DNA of 64,000 nucleotides from Fischerella sp. PCC 9431 (GCF_000447295.1 NZ_KE650771.1:3421964-3485963), one strand, 5' to 3'; counted from the stretch's first letter, positions 1 to 9,413 are shown. Notes: generated by a model not told the origin, from the sequence alone. Translations and numbers: made by a program.

Positions 1-649
1 GCTTTTTAATTCATAAAACACGCAAACCAAAAATTTATTATTTTTTCATCAATGCTTTATTACACCTTTAATTAAAAATCGTAGTCTTTTTGAAGGTGAA
101 TTTCACTGAGTTCTACAAACCTTTACAAAATCTTTATTTTAAATCGAAAATAAAATTCTTTACTGCAAAAAAGTATTGCAAACAACTAATTTTTAGTTAA
201 AAAAATTACAGTTATCAAAAATCCTTATACCCAGAATATAAAGTTTTAATGAAGCTTTGAAATCAAAAATTTTAAGGATTTGGAAATTAAATGATATATC
301 AATTAACAACTAAATATCATTTAATTGCATGTTTTGATATAAATATTAGTAACTATAAGTAATACATAAATAAAAGCTTTTAGAGTATCAAAAATCAAAA
401 AAATGATGAAATTTTGTGGTTCTGCTGCACAAAGATTAATAAGCATCCAGTCAAGCTGTTGCACCATTGTTTTATATTCATTGTCGTTACTTTATATAGC
501 TGATACCTTGGTTTGTGGAGACAAATAAAGAAGTGGGTAGTCCTCCATCACACCCACCTACTTACCCTTCTGCGCCATACTGGAGCTTTGTGTATTCCTC
601 ACTTAGCTCCTTTTCTATATTTTGGAACTCAGCTGGGTGGTCAGTGGTT
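1..649. other. AT-rich region without a recognisable gene
   Basis: The window opens in a very AT-rich stretch. I see no open frame with codon patterns like its neighbours, no tRNA and no clear hairpin terminator. A short frame around 513-737 has no recognisable motif and overlaps the end of the MOSC gene on the other strand, so I do not call it. The region may hold the upstream control sequences of a gene outside the window. Confidence 0.5.
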
Positions 650-1432
650 TTATTGTAATATTTCTACCGAATCACCAATTTTGAAATTACTTTTTCCTAC
701 CAAAGGTGATAATTGGGTATTGACACTTAACCTGTAAAAGTGATTAAAACGAGACGAAGCAACCCAAGCAGGTAATGTTTGCTGGCGCTTTGCTATAAAT
801 ACTTTTTGAAAGTTTGTATAAACTTTTCCACTCAAAGAATCACGTGTTGGTACTACACAGCGTTGACAGGGATTTATACCTAACAGGTTTATATCTCCGA
901 CTCGAAAAGGAACAAAATCATCTTGTTCGCCAAATAATCTATCTTCCCAAAATGCTGTTACACCGTCGATTTCGATATTGGCACGTATACGACGGCGCAT
1001 TTCATCTACACTTACACCAGCAAACCAAGAAGCCACTTCTGTTAAGGTTGCTTTACTAATAACTGTTGGGCCTGGTGAGACAGTATCATCAGGAAAACCC
1101 ATGAGAAGATTTTGTTTGAGTTTAACAGCAAATCCAAAAAATTTACTTAACCAATCTTCTAGCATTGGCCGTTCCTGATCCAGATGAAAAACTTGTTGTA
1201 AGTTATTCTCTGAATTTTTTAACAATACAGTTCTATGTTCTAAATTATATTGCGATCGCAACAAATGAACTTTGGCATGACGCTTACCATTGACAAACTT
1301 ATCGTGTTCGTCAACAATCACAAACTCACGATCATACTGTATTGCACCACTAGATAAGACTCTTGCTGTCTCTACTTCAACACCATCTAGGGATTTAATC
1401 GGGTAGATTAAAATCTTAGCAACGTATGCCAT
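650..1432 (-). CDS. MOSC domain protein with MOSC N-terminal beta barrel
   Basis: A 260-residue protein of the MOSC family, which is related to the C-terminal domain of molybdenum cofactor sulfurases and to YcbX/mARC-type proteins. The N-terminus (IYPIKSLDGVEV, about residues 8-19) is the typical MOSC_N beta-barrel start. The segment GINPCQRCVVPTRD near residue 185 is the conserved MOSC core, whose cysteine in related proteins contacts sulfur or the cofactor. Molybdenum cofactor or sulfur transfer is therefore the likely role, but the substrate cannot be told from sequence. It lies downstream of lepB on the same strand, with about 180 bases of GGGGATTGGGGA-type repeats between them, so co-transcription is uncertain. 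The ATG at 1432 fits the family start. Confidence 0.85.
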   Translation of the reverse strand: MAYVAKILIYPIKSLDGVEVETARVLSSGAIQYDREFVIVDEHDKFVNGKRHAKVHLLRSQYNLEHRTVLLKNSENNLQQVFHLDQERPMLEDWLSKFFGFAVKLKQNLLMGFPDDTVSPGPTVISKATLTEVASWFAGVSVDEMRRRIRANIEIDGVTAFWEDRLFGEQDDFVPFRVGDINLLGINPCQRCVVPTRDSLSGKVYTNFQKVFIAKRQQTLPAWVASSRFNHFYRLSVNTQLSPLVGKSNFKIGDSVEILQ

Positions 1433-1439
1433 GAGTTTT

Positions 1440-1615
1440 TAGTGATTGTTGGTCAATCGTCAATGGGGATTGGGGATTTAAGATCGGGGAAGGTGGGGTC
1501 CCCTTTGGGGATAAGGGGAAAGGGAATTGGGAATCAGGGATTAGTTTTTGTCCGTGTCCAGTGCATTTTTCTGCTCCCTGCTTCCTTGTACCCCTTCCCT
1601 TGTCCCTAATCCCCT
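1440..1615. repeat. Short G-rich tandem repeats between lepB and the MOSC gene
   Basis: Degenerate copies of GGGGATT and GGGAA-type heptamers (for example GGGGATTGGGGATTT near 1464), followed by C-rich counterparts near 1580-1615. This is the short tandem repeat type common between genes of filamentous cyanobacteria. The G-rich and C-rich halves could pair in RNA. A 76-codon frame here is composed of repeat and is not called as a gene. Confidence 0.6.
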
Positions 1616-2256
1616 TACGGATACAATGGTGACTTATCAATACCACCGACGTGATCTAGAGGCCAAAAACGAACTACAGCACGACCAATAATATTCTCTC
1701 TAGGAACAACACCCCAGCAACGACTATCATAACTGCTGTTACGGTTGTCACCTAAGACTAAATAGGAATTGGGAGGTATGGTTACAGGTTTAGCTAAAAA
1801 AGGTGGTTGCGGTCCTGAAGTGCAAACATTGACTACCGTCTGCTGTGAAGGCGAAAGATATTTGTTTTCTGGAAGAGGTTGATTGTTGATAAATACTTTG
1901 CCGTTTTTCAGTGATACTGTTTCTCCTGGCAAACCAATAATACGCTTGATAAAAGCATCTTGATATTGTTCGTCCTGTAGCTCTTTAGTAGGTGAAAATA
2001 CTACAATATCTCCCCTTTGGGGATTAGAAAATTTATAACTTAACTTATCAACAATAATCTTATCTGCTTCCCATTGATTAGGCGAACCATGTAAGGTTGG
2101 TTCCATTGAACCAGATGGAATCCAACGGGCTTCGGCTACGAAGGTACGAATACCCAGAGCCAACACGATGCTTAATACAATTGTTCTACCTAGTTCTGCT
2201 ATCCAAGAACTATCAGGCTTTTGATTAGAGTTGTTATCAGACACTTGATTTTGCAT
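1615..2256 (-). CDS. lepB: Signal peptidase I
   Basis: A membrane-anchored serine/lysine protease that removes signal peptides from exported proteins, 213 residues. One hydrophobic anchor lies at about residues 25-41. The catalytic serine is Ser50 in SGSMEPTL and the general-base lysine is Lys104 in KRIIGLPGE. The later box GDNRNSSYDSRCWG near residue 171 is the conserved S26 box. Length and order match cyanobacterial LepB proteins. The ATG at 2256 leaves a short polar N-terminal tail before the anchor. A perfect 8-bp inverted repeat (CATCCCTT/AAGGGATG, 2336-2365) lies upstream. Confidence 0.95.
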   Translation of the reverse strand: MQNQVSDNNSNQKPDSSWIAELGRTIVLSIVLALGIRTFVAEARWIPSGSMEPTLHGSPNQWEADKIIVDKLSYKFSNPQRGDIVVFSPTKELQDEQYQDAFIKRIIGLPGETVSLKNGKVFINNQPLPENKYLSPSQQTVVNVCTSGPQPPFLAKPVTIPPNSYLVLGDNRNSSYDSRCWGVVPRENIIGRAVVRFWPLDHVGGIDKSPLYP

Positions 2257-2797
2257 GAAATTACTTGACTAAAAGCACAAGATACTATTTCTATTTTTTC
2301 TTTTAGAAACGTGAACTAAATAAAAAACACTATCTCATCCCTTTGTGTGGGAGTTCCAAGGGATGTCGTAGGCAGTGTGAGCTAAATATATAAATTAGTT
2401 GCATGTTATTTAATCCACAATCTTGAAAGATGCCACACCTGTAATCTTAACCGTAGAAAGCGAGTTTTTTCAGTTACAATGTCTAATTTACAAGCTTGCA
2501 ATAGAAACTGGAAGACAGAAACTCAGGAGTTTACGTAATTCATAACTTAAATTATTTATTTATGCTTAAAAAATAAACTTGTTTTTGATGAGTGACAAAA
2601 ATTCATCATTAACAGTCAAATAAAGTTTAACCTAAAAGAATAATTTCTTGTTAATTACAGCTTTGGTGAGTATAGGAGTATAAGTTAACTCCAAGTAACG
2701 CTGTAATCATGATCTGATTTTCTTTGTTACACTCCCATAGGTTGCCCCTAAAAAGGGCTTTGAGAAAAATATCTTTTGTTTTAACACTAGAATATCC
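2257..2797. other. Intergenic region between divergent lepB and pyrC
   Basis: About 540 bases that must hold the promoters of lepB (minus) and pyrC (plus). The only clear structure is an 8-bp inverted repeat with a 14-base loop at 2336-2365 (CATCCCTT and AAGGGATG). It is not followed by a T-run, so it looks more like a regulatory or leader hairpin than a terminator. No small gene is supported. Confidence 0.4.
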
Positions 2798-4117
2798 ATG
2801 TCAACTAGTTTACTAATTCGGCACGCTCGGATAATTTTGCCCGATGGAGAATCAATGATTGGGGATGTGCTGACACGCGATCGCCTGATCGTCGAAATTG
2901 CACCAGAAATATCCACAAAACAAACACCGATCACAGAGATTGACGCAGAAGGCTTAACTTTGTTGCCAGGAGTTATCGATCCACAGGTACACTTCCGGGA
3001 ACCAGGATTGGAACATAAAGAAGATTTGTTTACTGCGACTTGTGCATGTGCCAAAGGCGGAGTTACTTCGTTTTTGGAAATGCCAAATACACGTCCCCTG
3101 ACAACTACCCAGCAAGCACTAGATGATAAACTGCAACGCGCCCAGAATAAATGCCTAGTGAACTATGGCTTTTTTATTGGTGCAACAGCAGAAAATCTCC
3201 CAGACTTGCTTTTGGCAAATCCAACGCCAGGAATCAAAATCTTTATGGGATCGATGCATGGGCAGTTGTTGGTGGATGAAAAAGATATTTTAGAAGCAAT
3301 ATTTGCTCAAGGAAAACGTTTAATTGCCGTCCACGCCGAAGATCAAGCCAGAATCAACCAAAGACGTCAAGAATTTGCTGGGATTCATGACGTCGCAGTT
3401 CATTCTCAGATCCAAGATAATCAGGCGGCACTCTTGGCAACCCAGCAGGTATTAAACTTGTCACAAAAATATCAGCGACGTCTGCATATTTTACATATGT
3501 CTACGGCTGAGGAAGCAGAGTTACTGCGTCAACAAAAGCCAAGTTGGGTGACAGCAGAAGTCACACCACAACATTTGTTGTTGAATACCAGCGCCTATGA
3601 AAAAATTGGTACATTAGCACAGATGAATCCGCCTTTGCGATCGCCCCATGATAACGAAGTTCTCTGGCAAGCTTTGCATGATGGCATTATTGATTTTATT
3701 GCCACCGATCATGCACCCCACACCTTAGAAGAAAAAGCGCAACCTTACCCCAATAGTCCATCTGGGATGCCAGGGGTAGAAACTTCTTTACCTTTAATGT
3801 TAACAGCCGCAGACCAAGGACGATGCACTCTCGCCCAAGTTGTTAACTGGATGTCTACTGCTGTAGCCAAAGCATATAATATTCCCAACAAAGGAGCGAT
3901 CGCACCTGGTTATGATGCTGATCTAGTCCTTGTAGATTTGCAAACTTATCGTCCAGCCTTGCGCGAAGAATTACTAAGTAAATGCGGTTGGAGTCCTTTT
4001 GAAGGTTGGAGTCTCACTGGATGGCCTGTTTACACGATTGTCGGTGGTGAGATTGTTTATGAAAAAGGCAAGTTGCATACACAAGTACGGGGACAAGCTT
4101 TAAGATTTGGTGAGTAA
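2798..4117 (+). CDS. pyrC: Dihydroorotase
   Basis: Interconverts N-carbamoyl-aspartate and dihydroorotate in pyrimidine synthesis, 439 residues, cytosolic amidohydrolase. The metal-binding HxH motif is in DPQVHFREPGLEHKED (about residues 62-77), followed by GGVTSFLEMPNTRP, a histidine in the AVHAED segment, and the late metal ligand in ATDHAPHT near residue 303. The VHFREPG signature and the length point to the class I (long) dihydroorotases rather than the short E. coli type. The C-terminal strand motif GYDADLVLVDL is typical of cyclic amidohydrolases. The ATG at 2798 directly precedes the conserved LLIRHARIILPDG start. Confidence 0.95.
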   Translation: MSTSLLIRHARIILPDGESMIGDVLTRDRLIVEIAPEISTKQTPITEIDAEGLTLLPGVIDPQVHFREPGLEHKEDLFTATCACAKGGVTSFLEMPNTRPLTTTQQALDDKLQRAQNKCLVNYGFFIGATAENLPDLLLANPTPGIKIFMGSMHGQLLVDEKDILEAIFAQGKRLIAVHAEDQARINQRRQEFAGIHDVAVHSQIQDNQAALLATQQVLNLSQKYQRRLHILHMSTAEEAELLRQQKPSWVTAEVTPQHLLLNTSAYEKIGTLAQMNPPLRSPHDNEVLWQALHDGIIDFIATDHAPHTLEEKAQPYPNSPSGMPGVETSLPLMLTAADQGRCTLAQVVNWMSTAVAKAYNIPNKGAIAPGYDADLVLVDLQTYRPALREELLSKCGWSPFEGWSLTGWPVYTIVGGEIVYEKGKLHTQVRGQALRFGE

Positions 4118-4120
4118 AGG

Positions 4121-4320
4121 GATTGGGGATCAAGGATCGGGGATCGGGGATCGGGGACACGGGAGACAAGGGGGACAAGGGGGACAAGGGAGACAAGGGA
4201 GACAAGGAGGATTTTTTTTATAGATTCTCCGTGTCACCGTGTCTTCTCCCAATCCCCAATCCCCAATCCCCAATCCCTGATCCCCGATCCCCGATCCCCG
4301 TTCCCCGTTCCCTTTTCCCT
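4121..4320. repeat. Inverted array of short tandem repeats between convergent genes
   Basis: On the left are copies of GGGGATC/GGGGATTG and of the nonamer GGGGGACAA (4165-4209). On the right are CCCCAATCC and CCCCGATCC copies (4248-4310). The two halves are complementary, so RNA from either strand could form a long imperfect hairpin. It sits between the convergent pyrC and the next minus-strand gene and could help end transcription from both sides. The same GGACAAGGG unit occurs inside a coding region near 39.1 kb. Confidence 0.75.
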
Positions 4321-5161
4321 ATTCATACCGTTGCTCTACAATACCCACTAGAGATTGCAAATCAAATTTTTCATCTTCTCCACTCAAACAAATTCCCGCA
4401 CTCATTACGGTTAAATCTGTTTTAGAAATAGCACTGGTGTGACGTTCGCCATCAGCAGTTGTCCAGTGTACAACCCAATGATCTTGGCGATCGCGAAATT
4501 CATGTAATTCTCCACCACCCATTTGCAATGCTTTTTGTAACAGCTTTTCATCCCGTTGTGGTTGCTGCAAAACCGCAAATTCTTTGGTTTGTTGGGCAAC
4601 AATTTCGTATACTGTCCGCATTTCTGGTGTCATACCCCGGAAGTGGAGTTTGTCTGGTGGTGTAATTTGTTTGAGGTGTTCTCGAAGTTTTTCAGTAACT
4701 AAGGGGTCAGCACGGCGATCGCATTCGTCAAACCACCAAGCAGTACCATCAGTGCGGGCGATAATTACCTCAAATTTAGCTCCTTCTGTAACTAAATTTA
4801 CCATTACTGGTCTGCAATATCCACAGCGTTGTTGCATATCAACTTCGTTGATTGGGTAAGCTAGCCAAGTTTGCGATCGTAATGGGCGAGCAAGTCGTAA
4901 ACGCATTGGTTTGAGGTATTGTAAATATTCGGCTATTTGGGGTAAGTTGGGTTCTTCAACTACCACCGCGATTTTGTCATCTACAGGTTGAAAGATACCC
5001 CAGCCTTCAAAGTTACGAGGCTTAGGATTGAATGTATAAATTATTTTCGCTACTCTAGTTTTTACCTTTCCACCAAGCACACAGGGCGCAATAAAGTGGG
5101 TGGAATGTAAATTATTTTCCTCGGCAGCGATTTGGTTAATTAGCTTACGGATATCTGTCAT
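4319..5161 (-). CDS. Conserved protein of unknown function (cyanobacterial type)
   Basis: A 280-residue soluble protein that I do not recognise by name. It has no signal peptide or membrane segment. A CGYC pair lies in MQQRCGYCRPVMVNLV near residue 113, next to a WWFDECDRR segment, so a metal site or reactive cysteines are possible. The middle is rich in proline, arginine and leucine and the C-terminal third is helical. I choose the ATG at 5161 (MTDIRKLINQ) over an upstream TTG, because it is a better codon and the protein begins there with an ordinary helix. It converges on pyrC across the repeat array. Confidence 0.6.
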   Translation of the reverse strand: MTDIRKLINQIAAEENNLHSTHFIAPCVLGGKVKTRVAKIIYTFNPKPRNFEGWGIFQPVDDKIAVVVEEPNLPQIAEYLQYLKPMRLRLARPLRSQTWLAYPINEVDMQQRCGYCRPVMVNLVTEGAKFEVIIARTDGTAWWFDECDRRADPLVTEKLREHLKQITPPDKLHFRGMTPEMRTVYEIVAQQTKEFAVLQQPQRDEKLLQKALQMGGGELHEFRDRQDHWVVHWTTADGERHTSAISKTDLTVMSAGICLSGEDEKFDLQSLVGIVEQRYE

Positions 5162-5475
5162 ATACAAATAGTTTTACAAAATTAAATTTAATTATTCATT
5201 ATGTAGAGACTCTTAACAGGGAAACAATTTGTGTAACAAATTATGTTTCATTACTGAAATTGTTTGAGGCTCCAAGAAGACTGTTCAAGAGTTTTAACCA
5301 ATTTTAATGGGTTAAAGCTATAAGCCGGAAATTTATTTCACGGCACTTTACACTAATTGCAAAATGTTAGTAAAAATTTTTTAGTGGGCTTTTTCAAACT
5401 ACGCTAACATAATGCAAATATCCAACAAGTAGTGTTTTGTGTACCCACATAACCATATAAATCAAAAACAAGTCA

Positions 5476-6516
5476 ATGAGTAATCAATTTCCAGAGTACA
5501 ATCCTAGCGGTATTGGACAAATCAACGGCAACCTCTTTGGTTTACCTTTTGATTATGAGTCTGCAAATTTAATTGTTTTTGGTGTCCCCTGGGAAGTAAC
5601 CGTTTCCTATGGTGCGGGTACTGCGAAAGGACCACAAAGAATCCTGGATGCTTCACCGCAATTAGACTTGTTCGATGTTGATAACCCTAATGGATGGAAA
5701 CAGGGAATTTTCATGGCAGAAATTCCCCAGGATATTTTAGATAAAAATACATACTATCGTTATTTAGCTGCAACAATTATTGAACGTCTAGAGCAAGGTC
5801 AGCAATTAACAGATACACCAGACTTAACTCCTGTAATCACAGAAATTAACCAAGCTGGTCAACAACTCAATCAATGGTTATTTGCACAGTGTCAAGAAGC
5901 TATTGATCATGGTAAAAGAGTTGCGGTGATTGGAGGAGATCACAGTTCACCATTAGGTTATTTTCAAGCATTAGCAGCTAAATATTCTAACTTTGGTATT
6001 TTACATATTGATGCTCATGCAGATTTACGAGATGCCTATGAAGGATTCGAGTTTTCTCATGCTTCTGTTATGTTTAATGCGATGAAAATACCGCAAATTT
6101 CCAAGTTAGTACAGGTGGGTTTGCGTGATATTTGTCATGATGAAGTGGAAATCATTAGTCAATCGAATAGTCGCATTGTTGCTTATTACGACTCAATGAT
6201 GAAACAAAAACTTTACTCTGGAACTACTTGGATTGAAGTATGTCGATCAATTATCGGTCATTTACCAGAATGCGTTCATATTAGCTTTGATGTTGATGGT
6301 CTTGACCCAAAACTTTGTCCCAAAACAGGTACTCCTGTTCCTGGTGGACTGGAATTAGAGCAAACTTTTTGTTTGTTTCGGGAATTAGTCAAAAGTGGTA
6401 GAAAAATTATTGGCTTTGATGTTTGTGAAGTTGGTGATGCTGAGTGGGATGGTAATGTGGGGGCGCGGATAGTTTACAAGCTGGCAAATTTTATGGATTT
6501 ATCTCAAAGAAGATAA
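5476..6516 (+). CDS. Agmatinase/arginase-family ureohydrolase
   Basis: A 346-residue manganese-type ureohydrolase. The metal-binding motifs are all present: GGDHSSPLG (about residue 154), DAHADLRDAYEG (about 177) and SFDVDGLDPKLCPKTGTP (about 275). The family hydrolyses guanidino compounds (agmatine, arginine, guanidinobutyrate, guanidine) and releases urea. Heterocystous cyanobacteria have an agmatinase of this type acting in arginine breakdown, so agmatinase is my first choice. A guanidine hydrolase, also in this superfamily in cyanobacteria, cannot be excluded from motifs alone. It is a single-gene unit on the plus strand with an upstream region of about 300 bases. Confidence 0.85.
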   Translation: MSNQFPEYNPSGIGQINGNLFGLPFDYESANLIVFGVPWEVTVSYGAGTAKGPQRILDASPQLDLFDVDNPNGWKQGIFMAEIPQDILDKNTYYRYLAATIIERLEQGQQLTDTPDLTPVITEINQAGQQLNQWLFAQCQEAIDHGKRVAVIGGDHSSPLGYFQALAAKYSNFGILHIDAHADLRDAYEGFEFSHASVMFNAMKIPQISKLVQVGLRDICHDEVEIISQSNSRIVAYYDSMMKQKLYSGTTWIEVCRSIIGHLPECVHISFDVDGLDPKLCPKTGTPVPGGLELEQTFCLFRELVKSGRKIIGFDVCEVGDAEWDGNVGARIVYKLANFMDLSQRR

Positions 6517-6590
6517 TTAAAGCGATCGCTGTCATGACTGCGTAAATTACTGTTATCAAAAAGTAATCAGTGTATTGAAAAAGTTAAAGA

Positions 6591-6745
6591 GCCTATTTGC
6601 TTACTGAATCTACAGAAATGAGAAAGAATTTAAAGCAAATGAGTAAACAAACTCCGGTTTGCTTGTATGATCTAGCGAAGCGAGAAAGCAAATAGGCATT
6701 TTGAGTAATCTTAAATAGCGTGCGTTGTCACAAAGCGCAACGCAC
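6591..6745 (+). other. Structured intergenic segment with nested inverted repeats
   Basis: A perfect 12-bp inverted repeat, GCCTATTTGCTT (6591-6602) and AAGCAAATAGGC (6686-6697), encloses a shorter AAACAAAC/GGTTTGCTT-like pairing near 6644-6664. Just downstream is a hairpin GTGCGTTG...CAACGCAC (6720-6745). It follows the ureohydrolase gene and precedes the kinase gene. There is no T-run, so it is not a plain intrinsic terminator. It could be a structured mRNA end, a small RNA or a repeat insertion. Confidence 0.45.
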
Positions 6746-6854
6746 TATAGTATGTATGTAGAATTCCTTTATCTGTGTGTTAACTGTAGAGGGCAATTTT
6801 GACTTCTAAACAGTAAATTTTACTTATTACGATTATTAATATTCCTAAAGTAAG

Positions 6855-8195
6855 ATGCATTTGACTCCAAAAAGAGATTCCAAAGCAAATATCTTGGTAG
6901 TTGATGATACCCCTGATAATTTGCGGCTTTTGTCAGCAATGCTTACTGCACAGGGCTATGAAGTTCGTAAAGCCTTAAGTGGCAAAATGGCGCTTACTGC
7001 TTGCCAAATGGTTTTACCAGATGTGATTTTGTTAGATATTAATATGCCAGAAATGGATGGCTATGAAGTTTGTAGACAGTTAAAAGCTAATGATAGAACC
7101 TGTCGAATTCCAGTTATTTTTATTAGCGCTCTTGATGATGTTTTGGACAAAGTAAAAGCCTTTGATGTCGGTGGTGTAGATTATATTACTAAGCCATTTC
7201 ATGGGGTAGAAGTGGTATTACGAATAGAAAATCAGCTAAAACTATGTTTATTACAAAATAAATTACGCGAAAAAAATATCTTACTACAAAAAGCTCTTGA
7301 TGACTTGCAAATTTCTCAAGTTCAAATGATTCAACGAGAAAAGATGGCAGCATTAGGGCAGTTGGTAGCAGGGATTGCTCATGAAGTTAATAACCCTATT
7401 AGTTTCATCTACGGCAACCTTGAATATGTTGGTCAATATGTACAAAATTTAATAAATCTAATTGAAATTTATCAAGAAGAATATCCATCTCCCAAATTAA
7501 AAATTAAAGAAATAGTTAAACAAATAGACTTAGATTTTTTAATCAACGATCAACAAAACCTTATGGATGCAATGTATAGAGGAGCAGAACGCATCCGTTC
7601 TATTGTTGAAGCGCTACAAAATTTCTCTCGACACGATGAAGCCCAAATGAAGGGTGTAAATATCCATGAAGGTATAGATAATACTATAGTGATGTTGCAA
7701 CACCGACTTAAGAAAACAATAAATCGTCCCGAAATTACAGTAATTAAAAAGTATAGTGATTTACCATTAGTTAGTTGTTATGCTAGTGAACTTAACCAAG
7801 TATTTATGCATCTACTGAATAATGCGATCGATGCTTTGGATGAGTCAAGTGTCAATAGTCAATGGTCAATGAGCAAAAATCCTGAACAATTGACTGTGGA
7901 CTCCGGACTATTGAGTAAACCACAAATTCACATTTGCACGATGCGGACAAACTCGGATACCGTAAAGATTTGTATCGCTGATAATGGCTCTGGTATATCT
8001 GAATCCGTGCGATCGCGAATATTTGACCCATTTTTTACTACAAAACCACCAGGCAAAGGTAGTGGACTCGGATTGGCAATTAGTTATCAGATTGTTGTGC
8101 AGAAACATCAAGGAAAAATCACCTGTAACTCACTACCAGGAAAAGGTTCAGAGTTTATTATCGAAATTCCTCTCCAACAAAGCGAATTAAATTAG
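6855..8195 (+). CDS. Response-regulator/histidine kinase hybrid
   Basis: A 446-residue signalling protein with no membrane segment. An N-terminal receiver domain (residues about 11-128; acidic pair D17/D18, phosphoacceptor Asp61, KPF lysine near 116) is joined by a short coiled coil to a HisKA domain with phospho-His176 in GIAHEVNNP. An ATPase domain follows with N box [10 protein letters not shown]1 DNGSGI and G2 [15 protein letters not shown]. Receiver-first hybrids with no sensor are common in filamentous cyanobacteria and usually sit within multistep relays. Between the N box and the G1 box is an unusual low-complexity insertion (about residues 332-355) encoded by repeat-like DNA. Partner proteins cannot be told from the neighbourhood. 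Confidence 0.9.
   Translation: MHLTPKRDSKANILVVDDTPDNLRLLSAMLTAQGYEVRKALSGKMALTACQMVLPDVILLDINMPEMDGYEVCRQLKANDRTCRIPVIFISALDDVLDKVKAFDVGGVDYITKPFHGVEVVLRIENQLKLCLLQNKLREKNILLQKALDDLQISQVQMIQREKMAALGQLVAGIAHEVNNPISFIYGNLEYVGQYVQNLINLIEIYQEEYPSPKLKIKEIVKQIDLDFLINDQQNLMDAMYRGAERIRSIVEALQNFSRHDEAQMKGVNIHEGIDNTIVMLQHRLKKTINRPEITVIKKYSDLPLVSCYASELNQVFMHLLNNAIDALDESSVNSQWSMSKNPEQLTVDSGLLSKPQIHICTMRTNSDTVKICIADNGSGISESVRSRIFDPFFTTKPPGKGSGLGLAISYQIVVQKHQGKITCNSLPGKGSEFIIEIPLQQSELN
7848..7920 (+). repeat. Repeat-derived insertion inside the kinase ATPase domain
   Basis: The bases GTCAATAGTCAATGGTCAAT (from about 7850) and the later CGGACTATTGA (about 7906) are imperfect inverted copies of a TTGACTATTGAC-type repeat often found between genes of filamentous cyanobacteria. 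Here the block is in frame and lies between the N and G1 boxes, in the loop before the nucleotide-binding lid. Confidence 0.55.
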
Positions 8196-8240
8196 GCAAA
8201 AGCCTACAACATTTTTCTGTCACATAGCATAATAGATAAT

Positions 8241-9413
8241 GTGACTGATCACCTCAACCCCTTGCAATCCCTTAAAGAAGGTCACTGGTTCAAGCTCATT
8301 TGCGGAGCCAGCTTTCAACACCTGCCTGCGGTCAGAAGTTTAACATTGGCCTACACATTAGCAGGTGCTGACTGTATAGATGTGGCTGCCGATCCGGCTG
8401 TAATTACCGCAGTGCGAGAGGCGCTACAAATTGCAGCTGAGTTTGCCGAAGATGCACAAGCACGAGGCTTTGCCAACAAAGGAAAGCCACCTTTTTTGAT
8501 GGTTAGCCTTAATGATGGGGAAGATCCGCATTTTCGCAAAGCAAAATTTGATTTTACAGAGTGTCCTGCCAATTGCCCTAGACCATGTGAAAGAGTTTGT
8601 CCTGCACAGGCAATAAAATTTAGCAATACACCAGAGCATTTTTCCGGCGTGATATCCAATAAGTGCTATGGTTGTGGTCGTTGCATACCAATTTGCCCTT
8701 ATAGTATAATAAATACAGCTTCTTACGTAATAACACCAGAAGCGATCGCAGCATTAATTTTGTCAACTGGGATAGATGCCATAGAAATTCATACACAAGT
8801 AGGACGTTTAAACGAATTTCAGCGATTGTGGCAAGCAATAGCACCTTGGGTTGAGCAATTAAAGTTAGTAGCGATTAGTTGTCCAGACGGAGAGGGTATG
8901 ATCGATTACCTCCATGCCCTGTATGATGCGATCGCTCCACATAATTATGCCTTAATTTGGCAAACCGACGGACGGCCGATGAGTGGTGATATTGGTGATG
9001 GCACCACCACAGCCGCAGTCAAATTAGGGCAAAAAGTCTTGGCAGCAAAACTACCTGGATACGTGCAGTTAGCAGGCGGCACGAACAGTTATACAGTTGC
9101 CAAGTTAAAGGCGATGGGACTTCTTCGAGGAGCGGACACGGGGACGCGGAGATATGGGGACACAAAGAATTCTTTCTCACACTCCCTCACCGCGTCACTC
9201 CCTCACCCCATCCCCGCGTCTTACGTCTCCGGCGTCGCCTACGGCAGCTACGCCCGTGTATTGCTGTCACCAATTCTAGAGCAGTTAGAAGCAAGGGAGG
9301 TGAATGACACCAGTGTCAAAACAACTGTCCGCCTAGAAGATGAACCAGAATTGCTCTGGCAAGCTGTTGGACTTGCCTATTCTCTTGTTTCCCAGCTCAA
9401 GTCCCAGCAGTAG
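8241..9413 (+). CDS. ldpA: LdpA-like iron-sulfur protein (circadian light/redox input)
   Basis: A 390-residue protein matching LdpA, a cyanobacterial iron-sulfur protein reported to tune circadian period to light through redox state. Two cysteine clusters fit 4Fe-4S binding: CPANCPRPCERVCPA (about residues 113-127) and CYGCGRCIPICPY (about 141-153). The C-terminal domain shows GDIGDGTTTAAVKLGQK and SGVAYGSYARVLLSPILEQ. The start is the GTG at 8241. The protein is longer than I expect for LdpA because about 30 low-complexity residues (about 300-330) are inserted before the SGVAYGSYAR motif. That segment is encoded by GGGGACACGG/CCGCGTC-type repeat DNA. It lies 66 bases upstream of the Ycf45-like gene and may be co-transcribed. 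Confidence 0.85.
   Translation: MTDHLNPLQSLKEGHWFKLICGASFQHLPAVRSLTLAYTLAGADCIDVAADPAVITAVREALQIAAEFAEDAQARGFANKGKPPFLMVSLNDGEDPHFRKAKFDFTECPANCPRPCERVCPAQAIKFSNTPEHFSGVISNKCYGCGRCIPICPYSIINTASYVITPEAIAALILSTGIDAIEIHTQVGRLNEFQRLWQAIAPWVEQLKLVAISCPDGEGMIDYLHALYDAIAPHNYALIWQTDGRPMSGDIGDGTTTAAVKLGQKVLAAKLPGYVQLAGGTNSYTVAKLKAMGLLRGADTGTRRYGDTKNSFSHSLTASLPHPIPASYVSGVAYGSYARVLLSPILEQLEAREVNDTSVKTTVRLEDEPELLWQAVGLAYSLVSQLKSQQ
9136..9226 (+). repeat. In-frame repeat insertion within ldpA
   Basis: GGACACGGGGACGCGGAG on the left and CACCGCGTCACTCCC and CCCCGCGTCT on the right form an imperfect inverted repeat. Its composition is like the intergenic GGGGACACGG repeats of this genome type and unlike the surrounding gene. 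It keeps the ldpA frame open and adds about 30 residues. Confidence 0.6.

Noticed and set aside
513..737. 74-codon frame near the left end
   Set aside because: No motif, no ribosome site, and its end overlaps the MOSC gene on the other strand.
1416..1646. 76-codon frame between lepB and the MOSC gene
   Set aside because: It is made of short repeats and overlaps both neighbours.
4123..4425. 100-codon frame after pyrC
   Set aside because: The first part is GDKGDKGDK from tandem repeats, and the rest is antisense to the next gene.
5436..5452. NtcA-type site upstream of the ureohydrolase (GTAGTGTTTTGTGTAC)
   Set aside because: The spacing between GTA and TAC is ten bases, not the eight of the canonical NtcA site.
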